DNA of 64,000 bases, from contig NZ_JACJUV010000001.1 in NCBI RefSeq assembly GCF_014218805.1, forward strand, positions 682,001 through 746,000. Reading direction: 5' to 3'. The stretch is from Teredinibacter franksiae (GTDB taxonomy: Bacteria; Pseudomonadota; Gammaproteobacteria; Pseudomonadales; Cellvibrionaceae). Both the position numbers and the translations under genes were made by a program. Shown here in pieces: positions 8,297 through 17,187 of this stretch. How positions within the stretch are numbered: the stretch's first letter is position 1; every line of letters starts with the position of its first letter. The notes beneath the pieces were generated by a model. That model was not told the origin of the DNA. It ran no database searches and saw only the letters and a program-made list of their open reading frames with translations.

Positions 8297-8873
8297 GGCT
8301 AATCAGGTACTCAATAATATCGGCTACACATTCGGCAACGGATTTTTCTTCTGTATTTAACGTTAGCTCAGGTGCTTGTGGTGCTTCGTAGGGTGAATCT
8401 ATGCCCGTAAAGTGTTTTATTTCACCTTTTCTCGCACGCTTATATAAACCCTTCGGGTCGCGACCTTCACAGATATTAAGCGGCGCGGACATGTGAATTT
8501 CAACAAACTCCCCCTGCGGGAACAAATCGCGTGCTATTTGTCTGTCGGAGCGGAAAGGCGAAATAAAAGCGCTTAATACAATAAGCCCTGCATCAACAAA
8601 TAATCGCGACGCCTCGCCGATACGACGTATATTTTCTTCTCTGTCTTTGTTGCTAAAGCCAAGGTCTTTATTTAAACCATGGCGTACATTATCGCCGTCT
8701 AGCAAATAAGTGCGCTGCCCACGTTTATGTAACGCACACTCTAAGCCATTGGCGATAGTCGATTTACCCGAACCACTCAGCCCCGTAAACCATATTAAAC
8801 AGGGCTTCTGTTCGTTCAGTTCCGCGCGCATTTGTTTGGTAACGGCAAGATTTTGCCAAACGATATCAGTCAT
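8280..8873 (-). CDS. cysC: Adenylylsulfate (APS) kinase
   Basis: 197 residues. It phosphorylates APS to PAPS for assimilatory sulfate reduction. P-loop GLSGSGKST is at 31-39, followed by LLDGDNVRHGLNKDLGFS and the lid motif GRDPKGLYKRAR. Length is that of stand-alone CysC. It lies 26 nt after pheA and overlaps tyrA-aroA, separated from cysDN by the 2.2-kb fusion gene, an order I do not know from model species. Confidence 0.95.
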   Translation of the reverse strand: MTDIVWQNLAVTKQMRAELNEQKPCLIWFTGLSGSGKSTIANGLECALHKRGQRTYLLDGDNVRHGLNKDLGFSNKDREENIRRIGEASRLFVDAGLIVLSAFISPFRSDRQIARDLFPQGEFVEIHMSAPLNICEGRDPKGLYKRARKGEIKHFTGIDSPYEAPQAPELTLNTEEKSVAECVADIIEYLISHDRIK

Positions 8874-8899
8874 AACGTTATCCGGTTATAGGAAACCGA

Positions 8900-10015
8900 C
8901 TAAAGAACGCCCTTAGGGTAAGAGCCCAGAATTTTCAGGTCTGACACTCTTTGCCCTACTTCGGCAAGCGCCGCCTGAACCACTGAGTCTGTTACGTGGC
9001 CTGAGAAATCAATAAAAAAGACGTAATTCCATGTGCCTGTTGGTGATGGGCGCGTTTCAACGCGCGTGAGGTCTATGCCGTGCCGATGGAACGGCTCGAG
9101 CAGCTCGTGCAGGGCGCCCGGCTCGTTGCGGGTGGATACCACCAACGATGTTTTGTCGTCGCCACTGGGCCCTACATCCTCGGAACCAATAATAAGAAAG
9201 CGTGTGGAGTTGTCGGGCTGGTCTTCAATATTTTGTGCGTAGCTGTTTAAGTCGTATAAATCTGCGGCAATTTCACCGGCTATGGCAGCAGCATTCCACT
9301 CGCCTTTTACTCTACGCGCCGCTTCTGAATTGCTGTTAACGGCAATTCTTTCGGCGCCGGGGAAATGTACGTCGAGCCATTTACGGCACTGAGACAACGA
9401 CTGGGCGTGGGAGTACACGCGCGAAATATTCTCTACCCGTGTTACATCGGCCACTAAAAAATGGTGGTGTATACGTAAAACCACATCACCACAAATTTTT
9501 ACGTTACTGTTTAAAAAGTTGTCGAGCGTATGGGTAACCACACCTTCGGTAGAATTTTCTACGGGTACAACGCCGTAGTGAGCAGCACCGGAAGCTACTT
9601 CGCGAAACACTTCATCGATAGCGGAAAGCGATACGGTTTTGGCAGAATGGCCAAAATGTTTGAGCGCAGCCTGCTGGGTATAGGTTCCTTCTGGGCCAAG
9701 ATACGCAACCTTTACCGGGCACTCTAACGCTAAACACGCCGACATAATTTCGCGAAACAGACGCGCGTATTCTTCGTCGTGAAGCGGGCCTTGGTTTCGT
9801 TCCATGGCCTTGCGCAATACTTGCGCTTCCCGCTCGGGACGGTAGAAATGCGCAACATCTTCGCCGGAATAACGTTTTTTAATTACCGCCACTTCCTGGG
9901 CGCAACGAGCGCGATCGCTGATTAACTCACCGATCTTTTCGTCAACCGCGTCTATCTTGTCGCGCAGTAGCAACAGCTCTTGCATTTCTGCGCTCTGGTC
10001 CGATTCGTTACTCAC
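8900..10015 (-). CDS. pheA: Chorismate mutase / prephenate dehydratase (P-protein)
   Basis: 371 residues. An AroQ chorismate mutase domain (about 12-95, RDKIDAVDEKIGELISDRAR), prephenate dehydratase (103-280, YLGPEGTYTQQAAL and the NSTRF motif) and a C-terminal ACT domain with GALH and ETRP motifs for phenylalanine feedback. It leads chorismate to phenylpyruvate. The start here is GTG; an internal ATG at Met10 (MQELLLLRDKID) would still keep the whole mutase domain. In Pseudomonas serC lies between gyrA and pheA; here it does not. Confidence 0.93.
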   Translation of the reverse strand: MSNESDQSAEMQELLLLRDKIDAVDEKIGELISDRARCAQEVAVIKKRYSGEDVAHFYRPEREAQVLRKAMERNQGPLHDEEYARLFREIMSACLALECPVKVAYLGPEGTYTQQAALKHFGHSAKTVSLSAIDEVFREVASGAAHYGVVPVENSTEGVVTHTLDNFLNSNVKICGDVVLRIHHHFLVADVTRVENISRVYSHAQSLSQCRKWLDVHFPGAERIAVNSNSEAARRVKGEWNAAAIAGEIAADLYDLNSYAQNIEDQPDNSTRFLIIGSEDVGPSGDDKTSLVVSTRNEPGALHELLEPFHRHGIDLTRVETRPSPTGTWNYVFFIDFSGHVTDSVVQAALAEVGQRVSDLKILGSYPKGVL

Positions 10016-10099
10016 TCGTCACTCATTTTGTTAGCTATTAACCCGGTTAACCCATACACCATAAGCTGTTTTAGCTTGTGACGCTGGCAATGTGCAATC

Positions 10100-10128
10100 A
10101 ACTCAGGGCGCACATTGCGCCTTGGGTT
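10100..10128 (-). terminator. Hairpin downstream of gyrA
   Basis: A 13-bp inverted repeat (10100-10112 against 10116-10128, two wobble-type mismatches) around a 3-nt loop, beginning 6 nt after the gyrA stop and 85 nt before pheA. No T-run follows on the minus strand. It may be an incomplete or factor-assisted terminator, or an mRNA 3' stabiliser. A second small stem (AAGCT-GTTTT-AGCTT) and a TTAACC-C-GGTTAA palindrome follow before pheA. Confidence 0.45.
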
Positions 10129-10134
10129 GTTGGA

Positions 10135-12717
10135 CTATTCGCCTTCGTCGCCAGCTTCGGAGTCGTCGTCTGCGACGACATCATCCAGCTGCTCGGCGAT
10201 ACGCGCAACTCCGACGATATGCTCACCCTCTTTCACTCGAATTAAGCGAACGCCTTGGGTGTTTCGTCCGAGTACCGATATTTCATCGCCGCGGGTTCGT
10301 ACCAGTGTTCCCTGATCCGAAATCAACATGATTTCATCGCCGTCAAAAATTTGCGTTGCCCCCACCAATTCGCCATTGCGATCACTGGTTTGCATAGCAA
10401 TTACACCTTGCGCACCACGCCCCTTGGTTGGGAAGTCGGCAACATTGGTGCGTTTGCCGTAACCATGGGCGCTAACGGTGAGTACTTTACCGTCTTCAGC
10501 AGGAATAAGCATGGCGATTACATGGTGCTCTTCCGACATGCGAATACCGCGTACACCCCGAGAAACACGACCCATTGAACGAACCTGAGCCTCGGCAAAA
10601 CGAACGCCTTTACCACTGGAACTAAGCAGCATAATGTCTTTTTGACCATCGGTAATAGCTGTACCCACTAGGTGGTCACCTTCTACCAGATCAATTGCAC
10701 GCAAGCCAACGGAGCGAGGGCGAGCGAACTGAGACAATGGTGTTTTCTTTACGGTTCCGTTGGAGGTTGCCATTACAATAAATTGGTCATCATCGAACTC
10801 GCGTACCGGCAAAATTGAGGTAATACGTTCACCTTCATCAAGCGGCAACAAATTCACCATAGGCCGACCACGGGATTGACGCCCGGCAACGGGAATTTGG
10901 AATACTTTCAACCAAAATACTTTACCGGCATTAGTGAAGCACAACAGGTAAGCGTGAGTACTGGCAATGAGCATATGCTCAACAAAATCTTCATCTTTTA
11001 CCGATGTTGCTGCCTTACCCATACCGCCTCTACGCTGTGCTTGGTAGGCGTCCAACGGTTGGGTTTTAGCATAGCCACCGTGGGAGATGGTAACTACGCG
11101 ATCTTCTTCTGTAATCAGGTCTTCAACGGTGAGGTCTAGCTGGGAGTGCTGAATTTCAGTACGACGTTCATCGCCGTATTCCTCTTTAATGGCTTCCAGC
11201 TCTTCGCGGATAACTTCCATCAAGCGAAGCGGGTTGCCAAGAATTTCGAGGTATCCGGTAATAAGTAAAAGCTTTTCTTCGTATTCGGCCAGTAGCTTAT
11301 CGTGCTCCATACCGGTAAGACGATGCAGTTGGAGATCTAGAATGGCTTTTACTTGGCGAGGCGAAAGGTAGTATTCCCCCTCTCCACGCTTCCCATATTC
11401 TTCACCTAAGTCGTCGGGCTTACAGGCGTCTTCTCCTGCGCGCTCCAAAAACTGGCTAATGGCACCGGTCGGCCAGCCTCGCGCCAGCAACGCTTCTCGC
11501 GCTTCGGCAGGGCTTGAAGAGGCCTTGATTAAGGTAATAACTTCGTCAATGTTAGCAATAGCAACGGCTAAACCTTCTAGCACATGACCACGCTCACGCG
11601 CTTTACGCAGCAGGTATACGGTACGACGTGTAACCACTTCGCGGCGATGCTTGACAAAGTATTCAAGCATTTCCTTGAGGTTAAGCACCCGAGGCTGATC
11701 GTTAACCAGCGCTACAACGTTGATGCCGAATACACTTTGCAACTGGGTTTGAGCGAACAGGTTGTTCAACACAACATCGCCCATTTCGCCGCGTTTAATT
11801 TCAATCACTACGCGCAAACCGTCTTTGTCGGACTCGTCGCGTATTTCAGAAATACCTTCTAGCTTCTTATCTTTTACCAGCTCGGCAATTTTTTCGATAA
11901 GCCGGGCTTTGTTAACCTGATAAGGTATTTCGTTGATGATGATGGTGTCGCGGCCAGTTTTTGCGTCGGTTTCGACATCGGCCTTAGCGCGCACATAAAT
12001 GCGCCCACGCCCGGTTCGATACGCCTGAAGAATACCGGCCCTACCATTAATAATACCCCCCGTTGGGAAATCTGGCCCGGGGATATATTCCATCAATTCA
12101 TCGATGGTTAAATCGGGGTTATCAATTAGGCCAAGACACCCCGATACAACCTCTCGCAAATTATGCGGTGGGATATTGGTGGCCATACCCACGGCAATAC
12201 CCGAGGAGCCGTTAACCAACAGATTAGGTACTCGCGTAGGCATAACCGCCGGAATGTGTTCGGTACCATCGTAGTTGGGTACGAAATCGACCGTTTCTTT
12301 ATCCAGGTCCGCAAGCAGATCGTGTGCAATCTTCTTCATGCGAATTTCGGTGTATCGCATGGCTGCAGCGCTATCACCGTCAACGGAGCCGAAGTTACCC
12401 TGACCATCTACCAGCGTATAACGCAGCGAAAACGGCTGAGCCATACGTACAATGGTGTCGTATACCGCAGAATCACCGTGGGGGTGATACTTACCGATTA
12501 CGTCGCCCACTACACGTGCAGACTTTTTATAGGGTTTGTTCCAGTCGTTGTTGAGTTCGCTCATCGCGAATAGTACTCGACGGTGTACCGGTTTAAGACC
12601 ATCGCGGACATCTGGCAAAGCCCGCCCAACAATTACGCTCATTGCGTAGTCGAGGTAGGATTGCTTGAGTTCGTCTTCGATGCTTACGGGAAGGATTTCT
12701 TTTGCAATATCGCCCAT
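10135..12717 (-). CDS. gyrA: DNA gyrase subunit A
   Basis: 860 residues. The breakage-reunion subunit of gyrase. The catalytic Tyr is in [11 protein letters not shown] (Tyr122). The quinolone-resistance-determining region reads [19 protein letters not shown] with Ser83 and Asp87, the sensitive form in E. coli numbering. The GyrA box QRRGGMG needed for DNA wrapping is present near 560. The chain ends in an acidic tail ([14 protein letters not shown]). It is transcribed alone or into pheA, divergent from mtaD, as in Pseudomonas where gyrA and mtaD are also neighbours. Confidence 0.97.
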   Translation of the reverse strand: MGDIAKEILPVSIEDELKQSYLDYAMSVIVGRALPDVRDGLKPVHRRVLFAMSELNNDWNKPYKKSARVVGDVIGKYHPHGDSAVYDTIVRMAQPFSLRYTLVDGQGNFGSVDGDSAAAMRYTEIRMKKIAHDLLADLDKETVDFVPNYDGTEHIPAVMPTRVPNLLVNGSSGIAVGMATNIPPHNLREVVSGCLGLIDNPDLTIDELMEYIPGPDFPTGGIINGRAGILQAYRTGRGRIYVRAKADVETDAKTGRDTIIINEIPYQVNKARLIEKIAELVKDKKLEGISEIRDESDKDGLRVVIEIKRGEMGDVVLNNLFAQTQLQSVFGINVVALVNDQPRVLNLKEMLEYFVKHRREVVTRRTVYLLRKARERGHVLEGLAVAIANIDEVITLIKASSSPAEAREALLARGWPTGAISQFLERAGEDACKPDDLGEEYGKRGEGEYYLSPRQVKAILDLQLHRLTGMEHDKLLAEYEEKLLLITGYLEILGNPLRLMEVIREELEAIKEEYGDERRTEIQHSQLDLTVEDLITEEDRVVTISHGGYAKTQPLDAYQAQRRGGMGKAATSVKDEDFVEHMLIASTHAYLLCFTNAGKVFWLKVFQIPVAGRQSRGRPMVNLLPLDEGERITSILPVREFDDDQFIVMATSNGTVKKTPLSQFARPRSVGLRAIDLVEGDHLVGTAITDGQKDIMLLSSSGKGVRFAEAQVRSMGRVSRGVRGIRMSEEHHVIAMLIPAEDGKVLTVSAHGYGKRTNVADFPTKGRGAQGVIAMQTSDRNGELVGATQIFDGDEIMLISDQGTLVRTRGDEISVLGRNTQGVRLIRVKEGEHIVGVARIAEQLDDVVADDDSEAGDEGE

Positions 12718-12727
12718 GTATGTCTCA

Positions 12728-12740
12728 CCCGCTAAGCGGG
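12728..12740 (-). promoter_or_regulatory. Leader hairpin in front of gyrA
   Basis: CCCGCT-A-AGCGGG on the plus strand, read on the gyrA mRNA as CCCGC-TTA-GCGGG, ends 10 nt before the ATG. Its 3' arm runs into GGGTGAG, the only ribosome-site-like sequence, so folding could hide it. Role is inference. Confidence 0.4.
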
Positions 12741-12841
12741 AATTGCCTTATTGTTGTTGGTTGCCCCGTAGAGAGGAAACTACGCTCAAATAAACGGCGA
12801 ATACTACCATAAAATCAATATGATAAGCACACCCAGCCGTC

Positions 12842-12870
12842 GTCACAGACCATAATTTTGCGGGTATACT
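12842..12870 (+). promoter_or_regulatory. Candidate sigma70 promoter upstream of mtaD
   Basis: GTCACA (4 of 6 to TTGACA) at 12842-12847, a 17-nt spacer, then TATACT (5 of 6) at 12865-12870, with GGG just before the -10. It would give a leader of about 325 nt to mtaD. No other plausible pair was noticed nearer the gene. Confidence 0.4.
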
Positions 12871-13203
12871 GGCAGCCCCCCGCCGTGTCCAATTAATCCA
12901 CCGGTATTCTGTGTGCGCTGTAACAGCTTTTATGGGTATACGTTATGGGGAATTAGAGTGAATTACCTTAGATTACAGGGCATTATCGCCAAATATTACT
13001 GGGGTCGAGCGCGTACTGTTATGCTCCCGGCGCCAGCGCTGTGCTAAGGCGCGCATAACTAAGCGCAATTCATTACGAGACTTTTCAACACTAAACACCG
13101 GAAATTACACGACTTCTGGCTACCAAAGTCCTCGCAATAACCGGGGGCTAACCGAACAGAAACTCCTGTTCAAGCAACAAACGATAGGCAGTTCGCACAT
13201 ATT

Positions 13204-14547
13204 ATGACCAGCAAGCCCTCAGCAGACCTCTCCCTCAATGCATCCTGGATCGTCCCCGTTGTACCCAAAGGCCGAGTTTTTCACAACTGCAGCCTGCTTA
13301 TTAAAGACGACACTATTCTCGGCATTACACCCACGGACAATGTGAACGAACAATATGCCGTAGAAAAGCACATTGACCTGGGAGAACAATTGCTAATGCC
13401 TGGGCTGATTAACTGCCACGGTCACGCAGCCATGAGCTTATTGCGCGGTTATGCGGATGACTTGCCACTCGATACTTGGCTAAAGCAGCACATCTGGCCA
13501 GCGGAGACACGCTGGGTAAATGAAGATTTTGTCGCGGACGGTACTCGACTCGCCATTGCAGAAATGCTGCTCTCGGGTACAACCTGCTTTTCCGATATGT
13601 ACTTTTTCCCCGAAACAGCCGCAAGAATCGCCCGCGATACCGGCATGCGCTGTCAAATTACTTTTCCGGTACTCGACTTCGCCAATAATTGGTCGCGTGA
13701 TGCCGACGACGCTATCCATAAAGGCTTGCAGTTGCGGGATAAATACCGCTCACACCCACGTGTGGAGATTGGCTTTGGGCCACATGCACCTTATACGGTA
13801 TCCGATGCAGCCCTGCGCCGCATTGCCACTTACGCCGAAGAGTTGCAGGCACCGGTGCAAATACATCTGCACGAAAATGCTTCAGAAATTTCGGCTTGCT
13901 TAGAAAACTCGAAGAAAAGACCCCTAGAGCGGTTAAACGAACTCGGGCTTATTTCACCGCTGACCCAGTGCGTGCACATGACCCAGCTAGACAAAACCGA
14001 TTTAGATATACTAAAAACAAACGGTGCGCACGTTATTCACTGCCCACAATCCAACATGAAACTTGCCAGCGGCACCTGCCCTAGCGCACGATTACTGGCG
14101 GAAGGTATAAATGTTGCGTTGGGCACCGACGGTGCGGCCAGCAATAACGACCTGGATATGTTTGCCGAGCTGCAAACCGCTGCGCTGCTGGGCAAGCATG
14201 CCGCGGGTGACCCAGGGGCTGTAGATGCCCAAACAGCGCTGGAGATGGCCACTATAAACGGTGCCAAAGCCATGGGTATTGAGCACAGGACAGGCTCCCT
14301 TGAAGTGGGCAAGCAGGCCGATATTATTGCTATCGACTTTTCATCGTTACCTGCACTGCCGCTCTATCACCCGCTCAGTCAACTGGTTTACACCGGCTCC
14401 GGCAGTCGGGTATCCAATGTTTGGGTTGCCGGAGAGCAATTATTGAACAACTTTACCCTCGCCACAAAAATTGGGCCTGAAGAAATAAAAAACGTAGCAC
14501 TTAAATGGCAAAACACTATTCAGACTTCCCGTGGACAAACCGCATGA
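13204..14547 (+). CDS. mtaD: 5-methylthioadenosine/S-adenosylhomocysteine deaminase
   Basis: 447 residues of the amidohydrolase superfamily. It deaminates MTA and SAH to inosine derivatives. Metal and catalytic motifs are in order: [50 protein letters not shown] and [14 protein letters not shown]. In Pseudomonas MtaD starts the same four-gene set. Its stop overlaps the ubiG start as ATGA, so translation is coupled; SAH deamination beside a SAM-dependent methyltransferase (UbiG) makes biochemical sense. Confidence 0.93.
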   Translation: MTSKPSADLSLNASWIVPVVPKGRVFHNCSLLIKDDTILGITPTDNVNEQYAVEKHIDLGEQLLMPGLINCHGHAAMSLLRGYADDLPLDTWLKQHIWPAETRWVNEDFVADGTRLAIAEMLLSGTTCFSDMYFFPETAARIARDTGMRCQITFPVLDFANNWSRDADDAIHKGLQLRDKYRSHPRVEIGFGPHAPYTVSDAALRRIATYAEELQAPVQIHLHENASEISACLENSKKRPLERLNELGLISPLTQCVHMTQLDKTDLDILKTNGAHVIHCPQSNMKLASGTCPSARLLAEGINVALGTDGAASNNDLDMFAELQTAALLGKHAAGDPGAVDAQTALEMATINGAKAMGIEHRTGSLEVGKQADIIAIDFSSLPALPLYHPLSQLVYTGSGSRVSNVWVAGEQLLNNFTLATKIGPEEIKNVALKWQNTIQTSRGQTA

Positions 14548-15260
14548 CCGTAAATACCGCGCACCAAAACGTAGACCCATCCGAAATTGCCAAATTCGAA
14601 AGAATGGCAAGCCGCTGGTGGGACATGAATGGCGAGTTCAAACCGCTGCATGACATTAACCCTCTGCGAGCCAACTACATTGATGAACGCGCAAAGGTTG
14701 CAGAAAAAAAAGTCGTGGATATTGGCTGTGGCGGTGGAATTTTGTGCGAAGCACTGTACCAACGCGGCGCCGAGGTTACCGGTATAGACATGGGCCAGGC
14801 ACCCCTCGAAGTGGCAAAACTGCATGCATTAGAATCTGGCGCTTCCGTAAACTATATACAATCCACGGCCGAAGCCGTTGCCGAAACCCAAGCCGGTGCA
14901 TTTGATATTATCACCTGCTTAGAAATGCTTGAGCATGTGCCAGACCCAGCCAGCACTATTAAAGCCTGCGCAGCACTTGCAAAAAGTGGTGGCGATATTT
15001 TTTTCTCGACCATTAACCGCAACCCTAAGGCCTACGGTTTTGCGATTTTAGGTGCAGAATACCTACTGAAACTATTACCTAAGGGTACCCATGAATACAG
15101 CAAATTTATTCGCCCCTCGGAATTATGTGATTGGGTACGTGATGCCGGGCTGGTGGTAAACGATATGTGCGGTATTACCTACAACCCTATCACCAAAAAA
15201 TATCGTCTTAACCCCGATGATGTTGATGTGAATTACTTAGTGCATGCCCGCAAGCCATGA
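14544..15260 (+). CDS. ubiG: Ubiquinone biosynthesis O-methyltransferase
   Basis: 238 residues from the ATG that overlaps the mtaD stop (ATGA); the frame is open for 13 codons further upstream inside mtaD, but the family begins at [20 protein letters not shown] and E. coli UbiG is 240 long. SAM motif I is [15 protein letters not shown], followed by GADVTGIDM-like and [11 protein letters not shown] motifs. It catalyses both O-methylations of ubiquinone synthesis. Downstream mupP again overlaps by ATGA. Confidence 0.95.
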   Translation: MTVNTAHQNVDPSEIAKFERMASRWWDMNGEFKPLHDINPLRANYIDERAKVAEKKVVDIGCGGGILCEALYQRGAEVTGIDMGQAPLEVAKLHALESGASVNYIQSTAEAVAETQAGAFDIITCLEMLEHVPDPASTIKACAALAKSGGDIFFSTINRNPKAYGFAILGAEYLLKLLPKGTHEYSKFIRPSELCDWVRDAGLVVNDMCGITYNPITKKYRLNPDDVDVNYLVHARKP

Positions 15261-15919
15261 CCTTAAAAGCTGTATTTTTTGACCTAGATGGCACACTTCT
15301 AGACACCGCACCCGATTTAGCCCATGCGCTAAATAAGTTGCTGACGGCCGAAGGTAGAGCGCCACTTAAGTATCACGCCATCCGTAAGGTGGTATCTGAC
15401 GGCGCCAACGCCATGCTCAAGCTCGCCTTCAAACTGCAACCGGATGAGCCCGGCTTTGACAGGCTACGCTCATCACTGCTGAGCTTCTACTTGCAGGATT
15501 TGGCCGCCAGCACCAAGCCCTTTGCCGGTATAGAAGCACTACTCCAACAACTGTCACAGGCGGGTATTAGCTGGGGAGTTGTAACCAATAAGCCATGGGC
15601 CTATACCGAACCCCTCATGGCGGCTTTTCGTTTTGCCAGTGACCCCATTGCGGTTATATGCCCGGAGCATGTCGGAGAACGAAAACCCGCGCCAGAATCA
15701 CTGCTGCTCGCTTGCCAGCAAGCCAACTGCTGCCCGGAGGATGCCCTCTATATTGGCGACCATCTGCGGGATATTCAGTGTGGTATCAATGCTGGCATGC
15801 CAACCATCGCGGTTGGTTATGGCTATATAAATGACAATGATCATCACGAAAGCTGGAATGCTAGCCATTCTGTGAACAAGGCCAAAGAGATTTGGCCTAT
15901 CCTTAAAACATACTTGTAG
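15257..15919 (+). CDS. mupP: N-acetylmuramic acid 6-phosphate phosphatase (MupP), HAD family
   Basis: 220 residues. HAD motif [16 protein letters not shown] is at 8-22, motif II VTNK near 112, and the motif III/IV region has ERKPAPE and YIGDHLRDI. Proteins like this are often named phosphoglycolate phosphatase (Gph). In Pseudomonas the HAD gene between ubiG and yciK is MupP, which dephosphorylates MurNAc-6P in the recycling route with AmgK and MurU. Gene order is the basis for preferring MupP; sequence alone would not exclude Gph. Confidence 0.85.
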   Translation: MTLKAVFFDLDGTLLDTAPDLAHALNKLLTAEGRAPLKYHAIRKVVSDGANAMLKLAFKLQPDEPGFDRLRSSLLSFYLQDLAASTKPFAGIEALLQQLSQAGISWGVVTNKPWAYTEPLMAAFRFASDPIAVICPEHVGERKPAPESLLLACQQANCCPEDALYIGDHLRDIQCGINAGMPTIAVGYGYINDNDHHESWNASHSVNKAKEIWPILKTYL

Positions 15920-15942
15920 CTCGTTCCAGCAAGGAAAAATGC

Positions 15943-16707
15943 ATGACAAACGCTAAAAAGCTGGTGGAGTACCAGCCACCCGCCGATTTATTACGCGATA
16001 AAATTATTGTGGTTACCGGTGCCGGCGACGGTATTGGCAAAGCCGCCTCACTCGCATTCGCGGCCGCCGGGGCAACCGTTGTGCTTATGGGTAGAACCCT
16101 GGCCAAACTGGAAGCGGTTTACGATGAAATTGAAGTGGCGGGCCACCCCATGCCTGCGATCATACCCATTAACTTCGAGGGTGCTGCTGAACAAGATATT
16201 ATTGAAGTGGCCAATGTGCTCGGGGATGAATTCGGCCAAATCGATGGCCTTCTGCACAATGCCAGCGAACTGGGCCCAAGAACGCCCATTTCCAATTACC
16301 CTTTGGAGCAATGGCAAAAAATACTGCAGGTAAACGTTACCGCGCCGTTTGTGCTCACTAAAGCGCTTACTCCCCTACTGCTAAAATCGAGTAGTGCGAG
16401 TATTATTTTTACCGGTTCTGGCGTTGGCCTGCATGGGCGGGCTTATTGGGGCGCTTATGCGGTCTCCAAAGGCGCGGTCGAAAACCTTATGCAAACACTG
16501 GCCGACGAATTCGACGGCAAAGACAATATACGCGTTAACTCTATCAACCCTGGTGCAACCCGCACGCGCATGCGCGCCACGGCTTACCCAGCAGAAGACC
16601 CTTCAACGCTGAAAGCACCTGAAGACATTATTAACCGGTATTTGTTTTTAATGGGGAAGGACAGCGAAGGTATTTCAGGTCAGCAATTTGATGCGCAACC
16701 GAAATAG
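15943..16707 (+). CDS. yciK: YciK family short-chain dehydrogenase/reductase
   Basis: 254 residues, classical SDR. Cofactor motif VTGAGDGIGKAA is near 24, NNAG-equivalent HNASELG near 106, catalytic Ser in FTGSGVGLHG and YxxxK as YAVSK near 168. Substrate unknown. It is the last gene of the operon, 23 nt after mupP, as in Pseudomonas, and is followed at once by a hairpin terminator. Confidence 0.88.
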   Translation: MTNAKKLVEYQPPADLLRDKIIVVTGAGDGIGKAASLAFAAAGATVVLMGRTLAKLEAVYDEIEVAGHPMPAIIPINFEGAAEQDIIEVANVLGDEFGQIDGLLHNASELGPRTPISNYPLEQWQKILQVNVTAPFVLTKALTPLLLKSSSASIIFTGSGVGLHGRAYWGAYAVSKGAVENLMQTLADEFDGKDNIRVNSINPGATRTRMRATAYPAEDPSTLKAPEDIINRYLFLMGKDSEGISGQQFDAQPK

Positions 16708-16730
16708 AATGATAAGACCTCTATAAATTC

Positions 16731-16770
16731 AACCCCGGATCGGCGCAAGCAAATCTGGGGTTGATTTTAG
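16731..16770 (+). terminator. Intrinsic terminator after yciK, probably bidirectional
   Basis: Stem AACCCCGGAT (16731-16740) with ATCTGGGGTT (16753-16762), ten pairs including one G-U, 12-nt loop, then GATTTTA. It starts 24 nt after the yciK stop. Read the other way it is followed by GAATTTATA, so it may also stop the convergent MCP/secreted-protein transcript. Confidence 0.75.
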
Positions 16771-16775
16771 GCCAC

Positions 16776-16854
16776 CTCTAATTCCATTAACTCTAATTCC
16801 ATTAACTCTAATTCCATTAACTCTAATTCCATTAACTCTAATTCCATTAACTCT
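16776..16854. repeat. 15-bp tandem repeat, five perfect copies
   Basis: CTCTAATTCCATTAA repeated at 16776-16790, 16791-16805, 16806-16820, 16821-16835 and 16836-16850, then a partial CTCT. The copies are identical, implying recent expansion. The stop codon of the minus-strand secreted protein lies in the last copy. Because the unit is 15 nt, each frame repeats: one frame of the minus strand reads LMELE over and over to a stop, another VNGIR, and the gene's own frame hits TAA. Confidence 0.95.
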
Positions 16855-17164
16855 TCTTGAGTTCTTTATATTCACGGATGACCTGATTAAAACTTTCGGC
16901 GTAGGTCTCTAGGTCTTTTATCACATTGCGCTGTTTAGCCGTATTGTAGTTACTGCAGGATACATATTTTTGCATCGCGTTCACATATGCGGTTACTTCG
17001 TTTTTGGCTTTTACCATTTGCGCAGAAACAGCATTTGCAGGGTCGGGAAAATCGCTTGGTTTTGCGGGCTCTTCGCAGGCCATGCTGCTATTCGAAATGA
17101 CTGCAGCAACTAGCACCGACGCCAAACATAAGAATGCGCGTAAAGACTTAGGGTGTTGTTTCAT
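16847..17164 (-). CDS. Small exported protein, unknown function
   Basis: 105 residues I do not recognise. A signal peptide is clear: basic start MKQHPKSLR, hydrophobic core 10-24, and a likely cleavage around SSMA-CEEPAK (residue 30). The lipobox is poor (SMAC), so secretion to the periplasm by signal peptidase I is likelier than lipidation. The mature part is helical and charged, with only two Cys (30 and near 70), perhaps disulfide-linked. It lies 23 nt after an MCP gene and is probably co-transcribed, so it could be a periplasmic partner of that receptor. Its 3' end abuts the tandem repeat. Confidence 0.7.
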   Translation of the reverse strand: MKQHPKSLRAFLCLASVLVAAVISNSSMACEEPAKPSDFPDPANAVSAQMVKAKNEVTAYVNAMQKYVSCSNYNTAKQRNVIKDLETYAESFNQVIREYKELKKS

Positions 17165-17187
17165 TTGAGTACCTCAACATATATTAA

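Larger units (their letters stand above)
12718..13203. other. 486-nt divergent intergenic region gyrA/mtaD
   Basis: No gene seen. It holds the gyrA leader hairpin (12728-12740), a candidate plus-strand promoter (12842-12870) and about 330 nt of possible mtaD leader with small GC-rich palindromes (GGCGCC and AGCGCT near 13030). I looked for SAH and SAM riboswitch cores because mtaD handles S-adenosylhomocysteine, and saw none I could defend. Confidence 0.4.

Noticed and set aside
12871..13203. SAH or SAM riboswitch in front of mtaD
   Set aside because: Sensible by function, but I could not match any known core sequence or fold by eye.
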